Shown here: piece by piece, positions 31,000-44,260 of the stretch
How positions within the stretch are numbered: position 1 is the stretch's first letter
Layout: each line of letters starts with the position of its first letter
DNA from: Euclidia mi
Lineage: Eukaryota > Arthropoda > Insecta > Lepidoptera > Erebidae
NCBI GenBank assembly: GCA_944739405.2
Contig: OX123182.2
Location: forward strand, 43,277,598 to 43,341,597
DNA length: 64,000 nt
Direction of reading: 5' to 3'
The notes under the pieces: model-generated
The model's database searches: none
The model's input: the letters and a program-made list of their open reading frames with translations, nothing else
What the model was told of the DNA's origin: nothing
Position numbers and translations under genes: made by a program

Positions 31000-33785
31000 C
31001 AGTTCTGAACTTAACGTGTTGCTCTTACATTTGTTATGCATACCACCGTCTGCACAGGAATTCTTTAAATGATTTAGTTCTGTTTGCATTTCTATATATT
31101 ATAGTGGTCTAGAAGAAATATTTGTGCATGAACATAACATGGAATTTGACAACTGTTTCTTTTTCTCATTATAAATACAACTAGTATACCTCTAGTATAT
31201 CACTTGATACAATAAACGTAATTCCAACAATCTCAAGGCCGAAAATAGAATTCAACGGGCTTGCGGCAAAGAATGCTAAACGCGATTCATGTGGCCCCGC
31301 CGCTGCTGGATGTCCACGGTCACCACGGTAGTTTAAATGGGTAGACCACGAATGGCACGAATGCCTGAGAGTCAAAAAATCCCTCTTTGCTTGCCCCTAA
31401 AGGTGAAGGCTGAGAATCTGAAATTAAAATCGGCCCTTATAATTTTTTTCTGTGTTTCTTTGTGACTTCTAATGAGTGCTCAGTTATAAAAGTACTTAGC
31501 ACATCTAATATAACAAATGCAGCCGGTGTCATAATATATATACAGTACATCAGTTATAATTTATAAATCACTTTATCACACAGTAGTGAGACAGAGCCCC
31601 GCACTCTTTATGTGATTCAAAACGCCATCAGCAACGGTCACAAATCTTTGTCAGTTATCGTATTATATTTAATCCCTAACCAAGTAATAAAGAAAAGCTA
31701 TAAAAATAATCATAGCACTTTTCATTCTTCACATTCCTATATTTAGTTCTGCATTCCATATTCTACCTTTCTAGAAAACTTGTTTCTACCCATAAAAATA
31801 CAGAGGCCTAATAAGCGCTCCAGATCCTCCGGGTCGCATCCCATTCATTCATGCTAAAACCATCACTGTATAAATTCCTTATTCAAACAAAACCCTCATT
31901 TTAACTCATTTGATCCAAGCTGTAATGAAAATTGGCAGCATTCCGAATCAGTTCACCTTACTATGCTAACAAGAAAATTAAATATAAGCCAAAGGAACAT
32001 TGCTTTTTATGAATATTAGTAATTCCAAACTCGTTATTCCGTCCATTAAACGACTTTTTGTACTAAGCCGCAGAATTTAAATTTATAATCGAATCTATTA
32101 AAGCTTTGTATACGCACAAAATACTTAGAAGACTTAATCCCTTGGGAGATTCTACAAAAGTGTTTTAATTAACATTGTACCAATTTTATCCGAAGCACCC
32201 TTCACTAGACAACAAGTACTCACGTTTCATCACAGAAATTATTATATTACTTAACGCAAAATAAACGACCTTCAGATACTTTTTAAAGCTCTGCAATACA
32301 TTCTTGAAGAATTACTGTTGGATGAATTTTAGTATTATCATTATACATTGCCCATGTTTGTTCTAGAGTTTAATACACATGCAGCCTTGCATTAAATAGC
32401 TATTTAAGCTTATTAACACGTTCGGTTTTGCAAACTATATACTCCTAGTTTGTGTTGTGCAGATGGTTCACAATAGGGATTGATGGGTTGCAAAATATTG
32501 AATTTCGCACCATTTTATACATTTCTGCTAATTTTTATTGTTAAAGATGATTGGAAATACTTGCCGATATGACCAAGCTTCGGTTCAAGTGACCTTAATA
32601 TGAGTTAGGCGTGAAAATATTGACACGAGTCGCGTTGTCCTTGTAGCATTTTGCACACAGCACGGAAGATAGCCCCGCCATCGTTAGGCGTAAAAGAGCT
32701 TATATAATTTGTAGCTAAAGAAATTAGCTTGATATTGAAATTATAAAATAATTCTATGATGAGACCACACATGAGCGTTGCATGAAAACTAAAATTCTTA
32801 CAACAGATACAAAAGTAGGAGAATCTGAAAATGATTGCCATGTAATGGTCGCTTCATGCGAATAGGTACTAGGCGCTACATTTTTCTTAGTGCTCACGGT
32901 GGCGACTGGATATATATTTACGTGTAACGTTAGTTTATTTAATGTCAGGTCATGTGTACTATACCTATTTTGATTGACGAAATGTTTATTATTACGCCTG
33001 TTACTTTGTGAATTAGATCGTAAACCGTCTAGCGTGTTGCTTGACGTCTGGTCCTTGAAAGGGTTATCAAGTAGCTCATTGATAAAATAACCAAATCAAA
33101 TCTGCTTAAGTGTATTCTAAACATTATATTTCGATAAATAAAGGTTTTCCTTGTGATACTAACTCTCAGATATGAATTGTTAATTTAAAGTGATGCACCT
33201 TATAAGTGGTGTTTTAAATTTCCTTTTAATTCAGTCAATTAATGGAAAACATTAGCCTTGATATTCGTAAAACATATACTTTTTGTATATTATGGTGATG
33301 TCATATTATTAGCCAAACTTATTACTCTGTAATACTTATTCATTCCTTGCTTTTTATAGTAATGTTCCATATCAGTATCAATCGTCTTCCATAAGACCAA
33401 AAGTTACTTTCTCAAAGAAAAAGCAGAACAGCATAACGTTAAGACATGAAATACGTCACATTAGCTAATAGGATTCGAGCTCCCCTCTTCACATCAACCG
33501 AAGTGATTACTGTAATTTTTGTTTTGTGTAAAACTTCACAATATATGTATGGAGTTTCCATGTTGATCTGGTAAAAGACATAAACCGAGTTTTATATTTC
33601 TTTGAAGATATTACAAAAGCTGTTAGCGTTAACATCGTAATAGTGATAAATTATTATCTGATTGTTACACGGTTCAGAGTTATGAATACTCAAGTAAAGT
33701 CTATTTCTTTACTTAAAAGGTCAAAGGGAATTTGAATTTACTTAGTACCCATGTGGCTAGAGCTCTACATTATTTGAACGCGTTT
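31000..33785. other. Rest of the duplicated unit, nothing recognised
   Basis: AT-rich. A short GC-richer patch at 31,235-31,400 has a 64-aa minus frame without known homology; an open 78-aa minus frame at 32,605-32,841 likewise. Both recur 6,895 bases downstream. Confidence 0.4.
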
Positions 33786-35994
33786 CACCGAATTAAATAA
33801 AAAAAACATGTATCATAGTATAAAAATATTTAATTACACGCATACGATTAGCACGTAATCACGGAGCGCGCGAAACAAAGAGTGGCATTTGACATTATTT
33901 TTTCGTTCCGGGTTAACGATTTTAAAACTCGCTTCGTATTTTTAGCATGAAGAAATGTTCAATGATTTGCATAGAACAGAGAAAAATAATTTAAAACATT
34001 ACGTAATAGAAAGAAACAGTAAATTCAGACCGAGTATAGCGCTGTAACCAAAAAGGGAAAATAGTCACTTGTGCGCGGTCTACGGCATTTCGAAAAAGGG
34101 AGAATAGTCACTTGTGCGCGGTCAAGCGGTTATCTGAATAAATAAATTTAAACTGACTAATCACAACTGACTTAGAAATATAGCATGAGTAGTCCATACA
34201 TTTACTTTTATTTGCCAAGAATAAATACTGCTAAATGGGAAAAGAGATAATATGGATTTTCACATCATGTTCTTTAAACCCACTTATCATTATCCTAATA
34301 ATCATATTCCTAACCGTCTTGTATCCCACAAGAGCTAGGCAATAAGGTTGGCACTAAATTTTATTGGTTTATCACTGGTTGTCACCTTGAAATAAAAATT
34401 AAAATAAATTGTATTTACTAAGTAAAACACTAAGGCTTGGTATTTATAAAGATTAGCAGTCACCTGCCTTAAGACTTTCAACCTAAAATGCTTAGAGATG
34501 GACTATTATAGAACCTAAGTGAGTGCATATGTCCATAAACAAATCTGCTGTCCAGATCTCATGTTTCTAGCTTCAGTAGTTTGGGTTAAGCAAGGACTTA
34601 TCATGGTCGGAACAAATCATTCTATACAGGTTGTGACGTCAATCCTTGACGCATCACTTGGCCCGGTTGACCCCGCCGCCCGCGCCCTGCAACGGGCTAT
34701 AAATATGGAAGCGCTGGCCGCGTTCGGCCTTTTTGCGGCGACTACAGCTCCGAGTTAAGTCACCAACATCTCCTGGACCATCGGCAGCAGGAATCTCAAC
34801 AAAAACCCCACCCCTCGCCGAACCACGCGACCCTGTGTAATTTTTTTTTAATATCATATAAATAGTAATTTTTTTCATTGAGGTAACGCTTGCTATATGA
34901 TGTCTAAAATTAATTGGCAATTAAATAAATTTTTATTGTAACATTTAACCACGTTTCTCATTTAAACACACCCTAGTAGGGATAACGTAACAGTAGACAC
35001 CTGAAAGGTCTTTTTTACGTTACAAGGTATAAAATTTAAACGCCAAATATTAAGATATGTTGGGTTCCCTTGTCTTATTATATAACCTTAACTTGAGCTG
35101 CAAGTGGACAGTAGCAATTTCAACATAATGTTAAAATGAAATCATGTAGGCACCTACAGAGTCCACAGATATATAATAAAACCTATTTTGTAACTTTACA
35201 AATATTAGCTTTAAAATGTGTATCACAAATTTATCTTTATATCTACCTTCTGAATATTATATATCTGTACTAATATAATAAAACTGAAGTTTGTTTTGTT
35301 GAATGCACTTGTCTGTGAAACTACTGGTTTTATGCAAACAATTATTTTTGTGGTGGATAGTCATTTATCAAGAGAGGCTTCATATAATCGCGTCGTGAGC
35401 ACTAGCCGTAAGTAATGCAGTTAGTTAGCCTTATGTAATGTGTAACCAAGGGCTATAAATAATGTTTTGATTCCTTTAATGTTTTACTATTGGGATAACC
35501 TATTGACTACCAATTGAATTCATATTCAGCACATCGATTAGCTTATTTAAATTGAAAGCAAATCAGGCAACTTATACAATGGATCTATATCAGAGCTGCA
35601 ACTTGAAAAGGGCAGTTATACCGTTCTTTACTAATAATTATATTAGTAGAACTACATAACAACAAAGCTTTTTTTTCTCTTTCTTGTGTAGATAAGTAAG
35701 TATTACAGAGAGTTTCCGACATGGCCTAACGATTAATAAACAGACAAGAGCCCCAGCCGACGGCATAACATGACTAAGCCCAGTAGCACTGCTATATACC
35801 AAACGTGGATAAACAACAGTTACCTATAAGTTCTATTTGGGGTATAACTTTCGTAATTTTGATTGTATAATTTTTATCAGGTAATCCTTACGGGGACAGT
35901 AGGTAATCGTGTAAGCACCATAATTTATAAAATTAGGATGTTTCTCAAAAACTCTAATCAAATCAGCTCTGGATAAATACCTCTGGTCAGTGCA

Positions 35995-36366
35995 TCAACA
36001 ACCCGCATCTGCAACCTCTGGTAGAACTCTGAGCAGAACAGTGTTCACGCCACAGCACACTCCGGTGCATGCACCCCGTCGTAGTCGCTCTGTGGCTCTC
36101 GCGTGGCCCCACGTGAAGTGTAGACGTGCTCGCCATAACTCCGACACACCGTGCGGTCTCCGATCAGGGTTGACTAGCGCCAAACACGACTTCCAAGCGC
36201 TTGTCGTATCAGTCTTCAGGTCATCATTGGTAATGGCGGCTAAGCCAAGAGACCCATCACTCTCGCGCCAACCGTAGATCCCGAAGTCTCTTAGGGGGCG
36301 TTTATCCAACCGCTGCTGTCGGCGATACGCCAGGGTTATGGTGTCCAGACTCCATAATAAAAACAC
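35995..36366 (-). CDS. Unidentified 123-aa open frame (second copy)
   Basis: Identical to the frame at 29,100-29,471, carried by the tandem duplication. Confidence 0.25.
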   Translation of the reverse strand: MFLLWSLDTITLAYRRQQRLDKRPLRDFGIYGWRESDGSLGLAAITNDDLKTDTTSAWKSCLALVNPDRRPHGVSELWRARLHFTWGHARATERLRRGACTGVCCGVNTVLLRVLPEVADAGC

Positions 36367-37044
36367 TCACTTAATATTACTTGGTTTATTTTCAGACGAT
36401 TACTAGCACAGAATTGAAATAAAATGTGACATACAGTCCTTTTTATACACTAACCGTCATTACACAATGTTTAACAACTGTCACTTCCTTTTCAACATAT
36501 ATTTGAAATTACTGTACAATTAATTATCAAAAACCAACATTAATATTGTAATGAATTTTGCACAACACCAAATGATTTATTTTATACGAATAACAAATTT
36601 ATTTCAATAGCCAAACGCTGCTTTACAACATTCGGTCAACAGATGGCGCTATCAACAGGATGTAAATATAATAGCATGTTATTTATTACCGAAAACATAA
36701 TAATAAGTGTCAGAATCATGTTATTTAATACTAATTGATTTTACTTTGAAAGTTTCTGGAGTTATCTTAATAATTAAGCGATAAATTAAATACCCAATAT
36801 TTATAAACAGTTAAGCAGCCAAAACAGTGTCTAATATTGTAAAGTAATGAAGTTCTCAGTTCTGTGTTCACAAATAGTTATTTAAATATCAATCTTAAAT
36901 ATTATTAACATTTTCGTAACAATATAATCATTATATATTAATTTGCGCCCATATATACTTCAGATCTCCGGTCCTTGTTTACTTTTCTACAAGTTATGTA
37001 ACATTGGTACATTGCATCCAAGACGAGAGATATAAGATAGTGTA

Positions 37045-37195
37045 TAGTCTTTGCTGCAACAGGGTTAGGCCACCCGCAAGGTGGACCGACGATCTGTTCA
37101 AGATTGCAGGAAGCGGTTGCATAAGGGGGCCTAAGATCAATATGTGTGGAGTGCCTTAAGGGGAGGCTTACGTTCTGCAATGGACATCTCTAGCC
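37045..37195 (+). pseudogene. RTE-type 3' end fragment (second copy)
   Basis: Identical copy of 30,150-30,300, 6,895 bases downstream. Confidence 0.6.
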
Positions 37196-37549
37196 TCACA
37201 TGATAATATTCTTTGCTCCTTTTCAAAAGTCTAAAAGTTGAGGAACCTATTTTGTTACTATACTACTATCAACCTCTTTTCATGTTATTTGGCATTTCTG
37301 ATTCTAAGCAGTCATCAAGCTAGAAAATATTACCCGTTTGATTAGCCTAATCACATAATACACAACCTAAAGCCCTATACAAACAACAGCTTGGCATTAT
37401 AATCATTTAGTATATCGCTTATTCAATACAGTGGAATTAGCAACTGGGGTTATGGGTAATTGGGTAGCCAAGTAGTTTGTGATTTTTTTTCTATTTCATT
37501 AACGTTCTTCTTAAAAGACTACCCCGCACAATCAATACCAGTGTCCCCG

Positions 37550-37715
37550 GGAATTTTTAAATATTCAACCAAGGGACACAAAAAATACCAGACTCGAAAC
37601 AACAATTTGTAGATCATACGAAGTGTTTCCCTGTGTGGAGATCGAACCCACATTGATCGAGCACTCGGTGCAGTACTCAGCGATGTGACTACTTGAACCA
37701 CGGCCCTATCTGTCC
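37550..37715 (-). repeat. tRNA-derived SINE (minus, second copy)
   Basis: Identical copy of 30,655-30,820. Confidence 0.55.
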
Positions 37716-40679
37716 AATTAAATTAAAAGCTTCATGACAAAACCTTAAAAAAATCTAACTTTTCTGAATTATTGTGATATCAAATAATCATGTAGAATGA
37801 AGCTGGTAAATTGAGAGGAAAGCTTTCTATGTAATTGTTCATTGGCAACAACTCAGTAACTAAACAGAACCAAGTTATGCATTAAATTGAACTCCAGTTC
37901 TGAACTTAACGTGTTGCTCTTACATTTGTTATGCATACCACCGTCTGCACAGGAATTCTTTAAATGATTTAGTTCTGTTTGCATTTCTATATATTATAGT
38001 GGTCTAGAAGAAATATTTGTGCATGAACATAACATGGAATTTGACAACTGTTTCTTTTTCTCATTATAAATACAACTAGTATACCTCTAGTATATCACTT
38101 GATACAATAAACGTAATTCCAACAATCTCAAGGCCGAAAATAGAATTCAACGGGCTTGCGGCAAAGAATGCTAAACGCGATTCATGTGGCCCCGCCGCTG
38201 CTGGATGTCCACGGTCACCACGGTAGTTTAAATGGGTAGACCACGAATGGCACGAATGCCTGAGAGTCAAAAAATCCCTCTTTGCTTGCCCCTAAAGGTG
38301 AAGGCTGAGAATCTGAAATTAAAATCGGCCCTTATAATTTTTTTCTGTGTTTCTTTGTGACTTCTAATGAGTGCTCAGTTATAAAAGTACTTAGCACATC
38401 TAATATAACAAATGCAGCCGGTGTCATAATATATATACAGTACATCAGTTATAATTTATAAATCACTTTATCACACAGTAGTGAGACAGAGCCCCGCACT
38501 CTTTATGTGATTCAAAACGCCATCAGCAACGGTCACAAATCTTTGTCAGTTATCGTATTATATTTAATCCCTAACCAAGTAATAAAGAAAAGCTATAAAA
38601 ATAATCATAGCACTTTTCATTCTTCACATTCCTATATTTAGTTCTGCATTCCATATTCTACCTTTCTAGAAAACTTGTTTCTACCCATAAAAATACAGAG
38701 GCCTAATAAGCGCTCCAGATCCTCCGGGTCGCATCCCATTCATTCATGCTAAAACCATCACTGTATAAATTCCTTATTCAAACAAAACCCTCATTTTAAC
38801 TCATTTGATCCAAGCTGTAATGAAAATTGGCAGCATTCCGAATCAGTTCACCTTACTATGCTAACAAGAAAATTAAATATAAGCCAAAGGAACATTGCTT
38901 TTTATGAATATTAGTAATTCCAAACTCGTTATTCCGTCCATTAAACGACTTTTTGTACTAAGCCGCAGAATTTAAATTTATAATCGAATCTATTAAAGCT
39001 TTGTATACGCACAAAATACTTAGAAGACTTAATCCCTTGGGAGATTCTACAAAAGTGTTTTAATTAACATTGTACCAATTTTATCCGAAGCACCCTTCAC
39101 TAGACAACAAGTACTCACGTTTCATCACAGAAATTATTATATTACTTAACGCAAAATAAACGACCTTCAGATACTTTTTAAAGCTCTGCAATACATTCTT
39201 GAAGAATTACTGTTGGATGAATTTTAGTATTATCATTATACATTGCCCATGTTTGTTCTAGAGTTTAATACACATGCAGCCTTGCATTAAATAGCTATTT
39301 AAGCTTATTAACACGTTCGGTTTTGCAAACTATATACTCCTAGTTTGTGTTGTGCAGATGGTTCACAATAGGGATTGATGGGTTGCAAAATATTGAATTT
39401 CGCACCATTTTATACATTTCTGCTAATTTTTATTGTTAAAGATGATTGGAAATACTTGCCGATATGACCAAGCTTCGGTTCAAGTGACCTTAATATGAGT
39501 TAGGCGTGAAAATATTGACACGAGTCGCGTTGTCCTTGTAGCATTTTGCACACAGCACGGAAGATAGCCCCGCCATCGTTAGGCGTAAAAGAGCTTATAT
39601 AATTTGTAGCTAAAGAAATTAGCTTGATATTGAAATTATAAAATAATTCTATGATGAGACCACACATGAGCGTTGCATGAAAACTAAAATTCTTACAACA
39701 GATACAAAAGTAGGAGAATCTGAAAATGATTGCCATGTAATGGTCGCTTCATGCGAATAGGTACTAGGCGCTACATTTTTCTTAGTGCTCACGGTGGCGA
39801 CTGGATATATATTTACGTGTAACGTTAGTTTATTTAATGTCAGGTCATGTGTACTATACCTATTTTGATTGACGAAATGTTTATTATTACGCCTGTTACT
39901 TTGTGAATTAGATCGTAAACCGTCTAGCGTGTTGCTTGACGTCTGGTCCTTGAAAGGGTTATCAAGTAGCTCATTGATAAAATAACCAAATCAAATCTGC
40001 TTAAGTGTATTCTAAACATTATATTTCGATAAATAAAGGTTTTCCTTGTGATACTAACTCTCAGATATGAATTGTTAATTTAAAGTGATGCACCTTATAA
40101 GTGGTGTTTTAAATTTCCTTTTAATTCAGTCAATTAATGGAAAACATTAGCCTTGATATTCGTAAAACATATACTTTTTGTATATTATGGTGATGTCATA
40201 TTATTAGCCAAACTTATTACTCTGTAATACTTATTCATTCCTTGCTTTTTATAGTAATGTTCCATATCAGTATCAATCGTCTTCCATAAGACCAAAAGTT
40301 ACTTTCTCAAAGAAAAAGCAGAACAGCATAACGTTAAGACATGAAATACGTCACATTAGCTAATAGGATTCGAGCTCCCCTCTTCACATCAACCGAAGTG
40401 ATTACTGTAATTTTTGTTTTGTGTAAAACTTCACAATATATGTATGGAGTTTCCATGTTGATCTGGTAAAAGACATAAACCGAGTTTTATATTTCTTTGA
40501 AGATATTACAAAAGCTGTTAGCGTTAACATCGTAATAGTGATAAATTATTATCTGATTGTTACACGGTTCAGAGTTATGAATACTCAAGTAAAGTCTATT
40601 TCTTTACTTAAAAGGTCAAAGGGAATTTGAATTTACTTAGTACCCATGTGGCTAGAGCTCTACATTATTTGAACGCGTT

Positions 40680-41480
40680 ATTTGCCATTACAAATATAGT
40701 ACTAAGGTTTTAGTAATAAGTCCTCTTGTATACGTCAAGTTTTCTCAACCGTGTGGCTAACTATTTAAGGGCACCGTATCAACACGCTCGCATAGACTGC
40801 ATTACAATACCGAAGAATATAACGGCGGCAGCGCCGTGCATTTCAACAAGCTCCTACAGTGACCTATACAACACTGAACACCGTGCCTACACACGGCGAA
40901 TTTGCCGTGTGTAGGCAATTCTTTGCGTAAAAATCTACGTGAGGTTTGTGAACAATCAGCCTTCACTTGTTTATCTAAGTCTGGTCTGGCTTTAAATGTT
41001 TTTAAGACTACTTTTGCATTAGAAATATATACATATGTAATATTTTTAAAACTAAAAGCAAAATCCTTGTGATCGGACCCATAACACTCAACGCACTGAA
41101 AGCACATAAAATAAAATTTTGACATGAACATTGAACATACCTGCTTAAATATAATCATAAATAAACTTTAAATGAATGAAACTTAAATGTTAGGATTTTT
41201 GTCGATAAAGTAAGTCTTGTAAAAGATTTTATGTACCTAAAATGTTTTAAAGATTTTAAATATGCAAAAAAGGTTTGCCGTTGAAAGTAATAAATCGAGT
41301 TGATTATAAGTCGGCGTTTCACACACTACGAACAGATCACTGGCAAAGATCCAACCAACTGTGCGCTATACTGTTCAAATACCATCCCATCTTTTCTATT
41401 TGTAAGAGTCACACTGATCCGAATTATGAATGAATTCGAACCTATTTCAATAGGTCTATTGTGGAGGAAACATCTCATCT
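40680..41480. other. Intergenic DNA with one palindrome
   Basis: Apart from the palindrome at 40,885-40,916, no gene or repeat is supported. The 118-aa minus frame (40,802-41,158) spans the palindrome and shows no family. Confidence 0.4.
40885..40916. repeat. Perfect inverted repeat, 13-bp arms
   Basis: GCCTACACACGGC (40,885-40,897), spacer GAATTT, then its exact complement (40,904-40,916). It could be the edge of a small inverted-repeat element or a stable hairpin. Confidence 0.85.
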
Positions 41481-41481
41481 T

Positions 41482-42460
41482 AATATATAAAATCCTTGCG
41501 TTACTGACGCTTCAGCTGAAACTACTGGTCACAAGAAGATGAAATTTAGCATGTATGTTCTTTGAAGAGTGTAGGGTAGCACTAAGAGAGGATTTTTGGA
41601 AATTTCACCCCTATGGGGGTAAAACGGGGGGTCAAAGTTTGTATGTAACTTTTTATTCCTTCAATGGATTGACTCCTAACTTTGTATATTAGTTTCTCAA
41701 ACGACGATAGTGAACACTTAGAATTATTTTTCTGGAAATTCCACCCCTAAGGGGTAAGATAAAGGATCGAAGTTTGTATGTAACTTTTTGTCTCTCTTAT
41801 GGATTGACTTCAAACTTTGTAAATTGGTTACTCAAATGACGATAATGAACAAAAATATTTTTTTTTAATTCCTACCTTCAGGGGGTACTATAGGGGGTCA
41901 AAGTGTGTATGAAACTTATTATTCCTTCAGTGGATTGACTTTAAACTTTGTATATTGGTTCCTCAAATGACGATAGTGAACACTAAGAATTTGTTTTTTG
42001 AAAATTCCTACCCTCAGAGGGTAAGATTGTGGTTCAAAGTGTGTATTACACGAAACTTATTATTCCTTCAGTGGATTGACTTCAAACTTTGTATATTGGT
42101 TTCTCTAATGACCTTAGTAAATATTAAGAATATCTTTTTGGAATTTCTTACCCTAAAGGGTGAAAAAGGGTAGTCGGAATTTCCATGAAACCTTTTTATT
42201 CCTTCATTGGATTGATTTCAAACTTTGTATATAAGTTCCTCAAATGACGTTAGTGAACACCAAGAAAGGAGTTTTCGAAATCACTCCCCTATGGGGCTTG
42301 AGAAAGGGTCTCCCATTTTCTAATATAAAAAAGAACTTCAATGGATTCACTTGAAACTTTGTATATCGGTTCCTCAAGTGACGTTAGTGAATTCACCACT
42401 AAAATGGGAAGTTCAAAAAGGGGTCCCAGATTGTATGAAACTTTTAATTCCTTCACTTTC
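41482..42460 (+). repeat. ~135-bp tandem array
   Basis: Headed by 'atataaaatccttgcgttac' (41,482). Then at least six units recur with a period of 131-141 bp, each containing 'ggaaattccacccctaaggg', 'aactttttattccttcaatg', 'attgacttcaaactttg' and 'ctcaaatgacgatagtgaac' in diverged form (unit marks at about 41,601, 41,737, 41,868, 42,001, 42,142, 42,276). The array is noncoding. Confidence 0.85.
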
Positions 42461-42477
42461 AATTTTTTAAGTATGGA

Positions 42478-42712
42478 CATATTATGCGAAGAGATGATAT
42501 GTATGTAAGTAAGCAAGCGATGAATATGAAGGTAGAGGGATGGAAAGGGAGAGGGAGGCCAAGGAAAAGATGGATGGACTGTGTGAGGATGGATATGAAA
42601 GAGAAAGGGGTAAATGATCAGATGACGGGTGACAGAAAAGAATGGAAGCGAAGGACGTACTGCGCCGACCCCAAATAGATTGGGACCAGGGCAAGAAGAT
42701 GATGATAACTTT
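42478..42712 (+). pseudogene. Non-LTR retrotransposon C-terminal fragment
   Basis: The plus frame reads EGWKGRGRPRKRWMDCVRMDM, DRKEWKRRTYCADPK, then a stop and '...ggcaagaagatgatgat'. The 'GRGRPRKRW' and 'DRxEWKR' blocks are the usual end of an RTE/CR1-style ORF2, and the GAT repeat is its tail. Confidence 0.65.
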
Positions 42713-42750
42713 CGATTTTTTTTCATCGTCCCTGATGTGCATTTAAATTA

Positions 42751-42824
42751 ATTTTAGTTTTAGTTACTGAGGATGAAGAGCGCTTAGATGAATCTAAGCA
42801 CTCTTCATCTTCACTAGCTAAAAT
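42751..42824. repeat. Long imperfect hairpin
   Basis: The core GATGAAGAGCGCTTAGA (42,772-42,788) pairs with TCTAAGCACTCTTCATC (42,793-42,809) across a 4-base TGAA loop with one mismatch. Pairing continues outward with a few mismatches and bulges to about 42,751 and 42,824. Size and shape are like a microRNA precursor or a small inverted-repeat element. Confidence 0.65.
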
Positions 42825-43094
42825 GTGGGATGGTTCATTATATGACCAATAGAAGCAAAAATACCTACTTAGAACCGTTATTATGCTATGTTCATTTATT
42901 TCTAAGCAGGTAAGCACTTTTTTCTGAGCTCAGTTATCTACTTTGTCCAACTGCTGACTAAGACTTCTCTCATTTCTTTAACCTAAAATACTAAGAAAGG
43001 GTTTTTGAACTTGGATAATTTATTTTACAGTTTTTTTACAATGTCGCTGAGATATACAAATGTATACTGCGACGGAACCCTTGATTTATTTAAT

Positions 43095-43250
43095 TTTAAC
43101 TAGCTTTTGCAAGCAGCTACGCCTAAAAGAACTTTTCATAGTTTGTTCGAGTGTTTTCATGAACCATTAGTCACCACACATCTAAATCGATTCAGCCATT
43201 TTTAAGATTACCCTGAATAAACAGACAGACGGAAAAACAATCTAAATAAA
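43095..43250 (+). repeat. Dispersed 'aactagcttttgc...cagacagacgg' repeat tail
   Basis: Contains 'taactagcttttgcaagc', 'atcgattcagccattttta' and 'aataaacagacagacgg', a well-known kind of insect repeat tail. Noncoding. Confidence 0.5.
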
Positions 43251-43334
43251 TCATTGGGGTACTGAAACGGGTTGGCAATAATATGCAATACAGTTATTTT
43301 GAGATAACAGACAGTTTGTTTATTTTTTTATAGT

Positions 43335-43580
43335 CTCACCCCTGTATCCCAGAAGGGGTAGGCATAGGTGTAATATTACACCCACATTTCGCCATGTTGC
43401 ATATTAGGTCCCATGTAATAGGGAGGGAGCCTATTGCGGTTACCGGGCACATTGGCAGACTGCGTGCTGCTTCTGAGAATTGGGAAAAACTCAATAATAC
43501 TTTTGCCCGACCCGGGAATCAAACTCGAGACCTCCCGTTTAGCAGACGCATACGCTATCCATGTACCACGGAGGCAGTCA
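43335..43580 (-). repeat. tRNA-derived SINE (minus), copy 2
   Basis: Inverted B box 'gggaatcaaactcgag' at about 43,515-43,530 and inverted A-box region near 43,555-43,572 ('atccatgtaccacggagg'). The body 'gaaggggtaggcataggtg' (43,352-43,370) matches the SINE at 4,726-4,985. Confidence 0.6.
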
Positions 43581-43605
43581 AATATTATTTATTTGTATAA
43601 TCTGT

Positions 43606-44260
43606 CTGTATATAAAATCCTTGCGTTACTGATTGACTGACAGACATGCTACAGCCGAAACAACTGAGCGCAAGTAGATGAAATTTAGCATATATGTTCC
43701 TTGAGGTGTGTAGGGGCACACTAAGAAAGGATTTTTGGAAATTCCGCCCCTAAAGGGGTTAAACTGGTTATCAGAATTTGTATGAAACTTTTTATTCCCT
43801 CAACGGATTAACTTCAAGCTTTGTATACCTATTGGTTCCTCAAATGAAGTTAGTTAACACTAAGAAAGTCTTTATGGAAATTCTTACCTAAGTAGATATA
43901 AAGGGGAGTCATAATTTGAACTTTTTATGCCTTCAACGTATTAACTTCATACTTTGTTTATTGGATCCGCAAATGACGTTAGCGAACACAAAGACATTTA
44001 TTTTGGGAATTTTCCCCTAAGGGGGTGGAAAAGGGATTCAGAGTTTGTGTAAAACTTTTATTTTTCAATGGAATCACTTCAATCGGTGTACATAAAATCT
44101 TTTCGTTTCTGACTGACTAAGAGACACATTACAGCCGAAATTACTGGGCGCAAGAAGGTTAAATCTAGCATGTATGTTCCTTGAGGAGGGTGTTTGTACA
44201 ACATATTTTACCTAATCGTAATTTACGCGTGCAAAGCAGCGGGAAAAAGCTATTAATTTT
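43606..44260 (+). repeat. Second array of the 'cttgcgttactga' family
   Basis: Two heads ('ataaaatccttgcgttactg' at 43,611 and 'cataaaatcttttcgtttctg' at 44,090) and about three diverged ~125-bp units with the same modules as 41,482-42,460. Noncoding. Confidence 0.7.

Larger units (their letters stand above)
26891..33785. repeat. 6,895-bp tandem duplication, first copy
   Basis: Starting CACCGAATTAAATAAAAAAA at 26,891, every landmark recurs exactly 6,895 bases later (for example 27,624/34,519, 29,100/35,995, 32,605/39,500), and all translated frames are identical. It holds no confident host gene: a TATA-bearing GC patch, an unidentified 123-aa frame, an RTE 3' end and a SINE. Confidence 0.95.
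33786..40679. repeat. 6,895-bp tandem duplication, second copy
   Basis: Directly abuts the first copy (junction ...GAACGCGTTT|CACCG). Identity ends at 40,679, where GCGTTA replaces GCGTTT. There is no target duplication or terminal structure, so this is not a transposition event. It is either a very recent tandem duplication or an assembly artefact. Confidence 0.95.
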
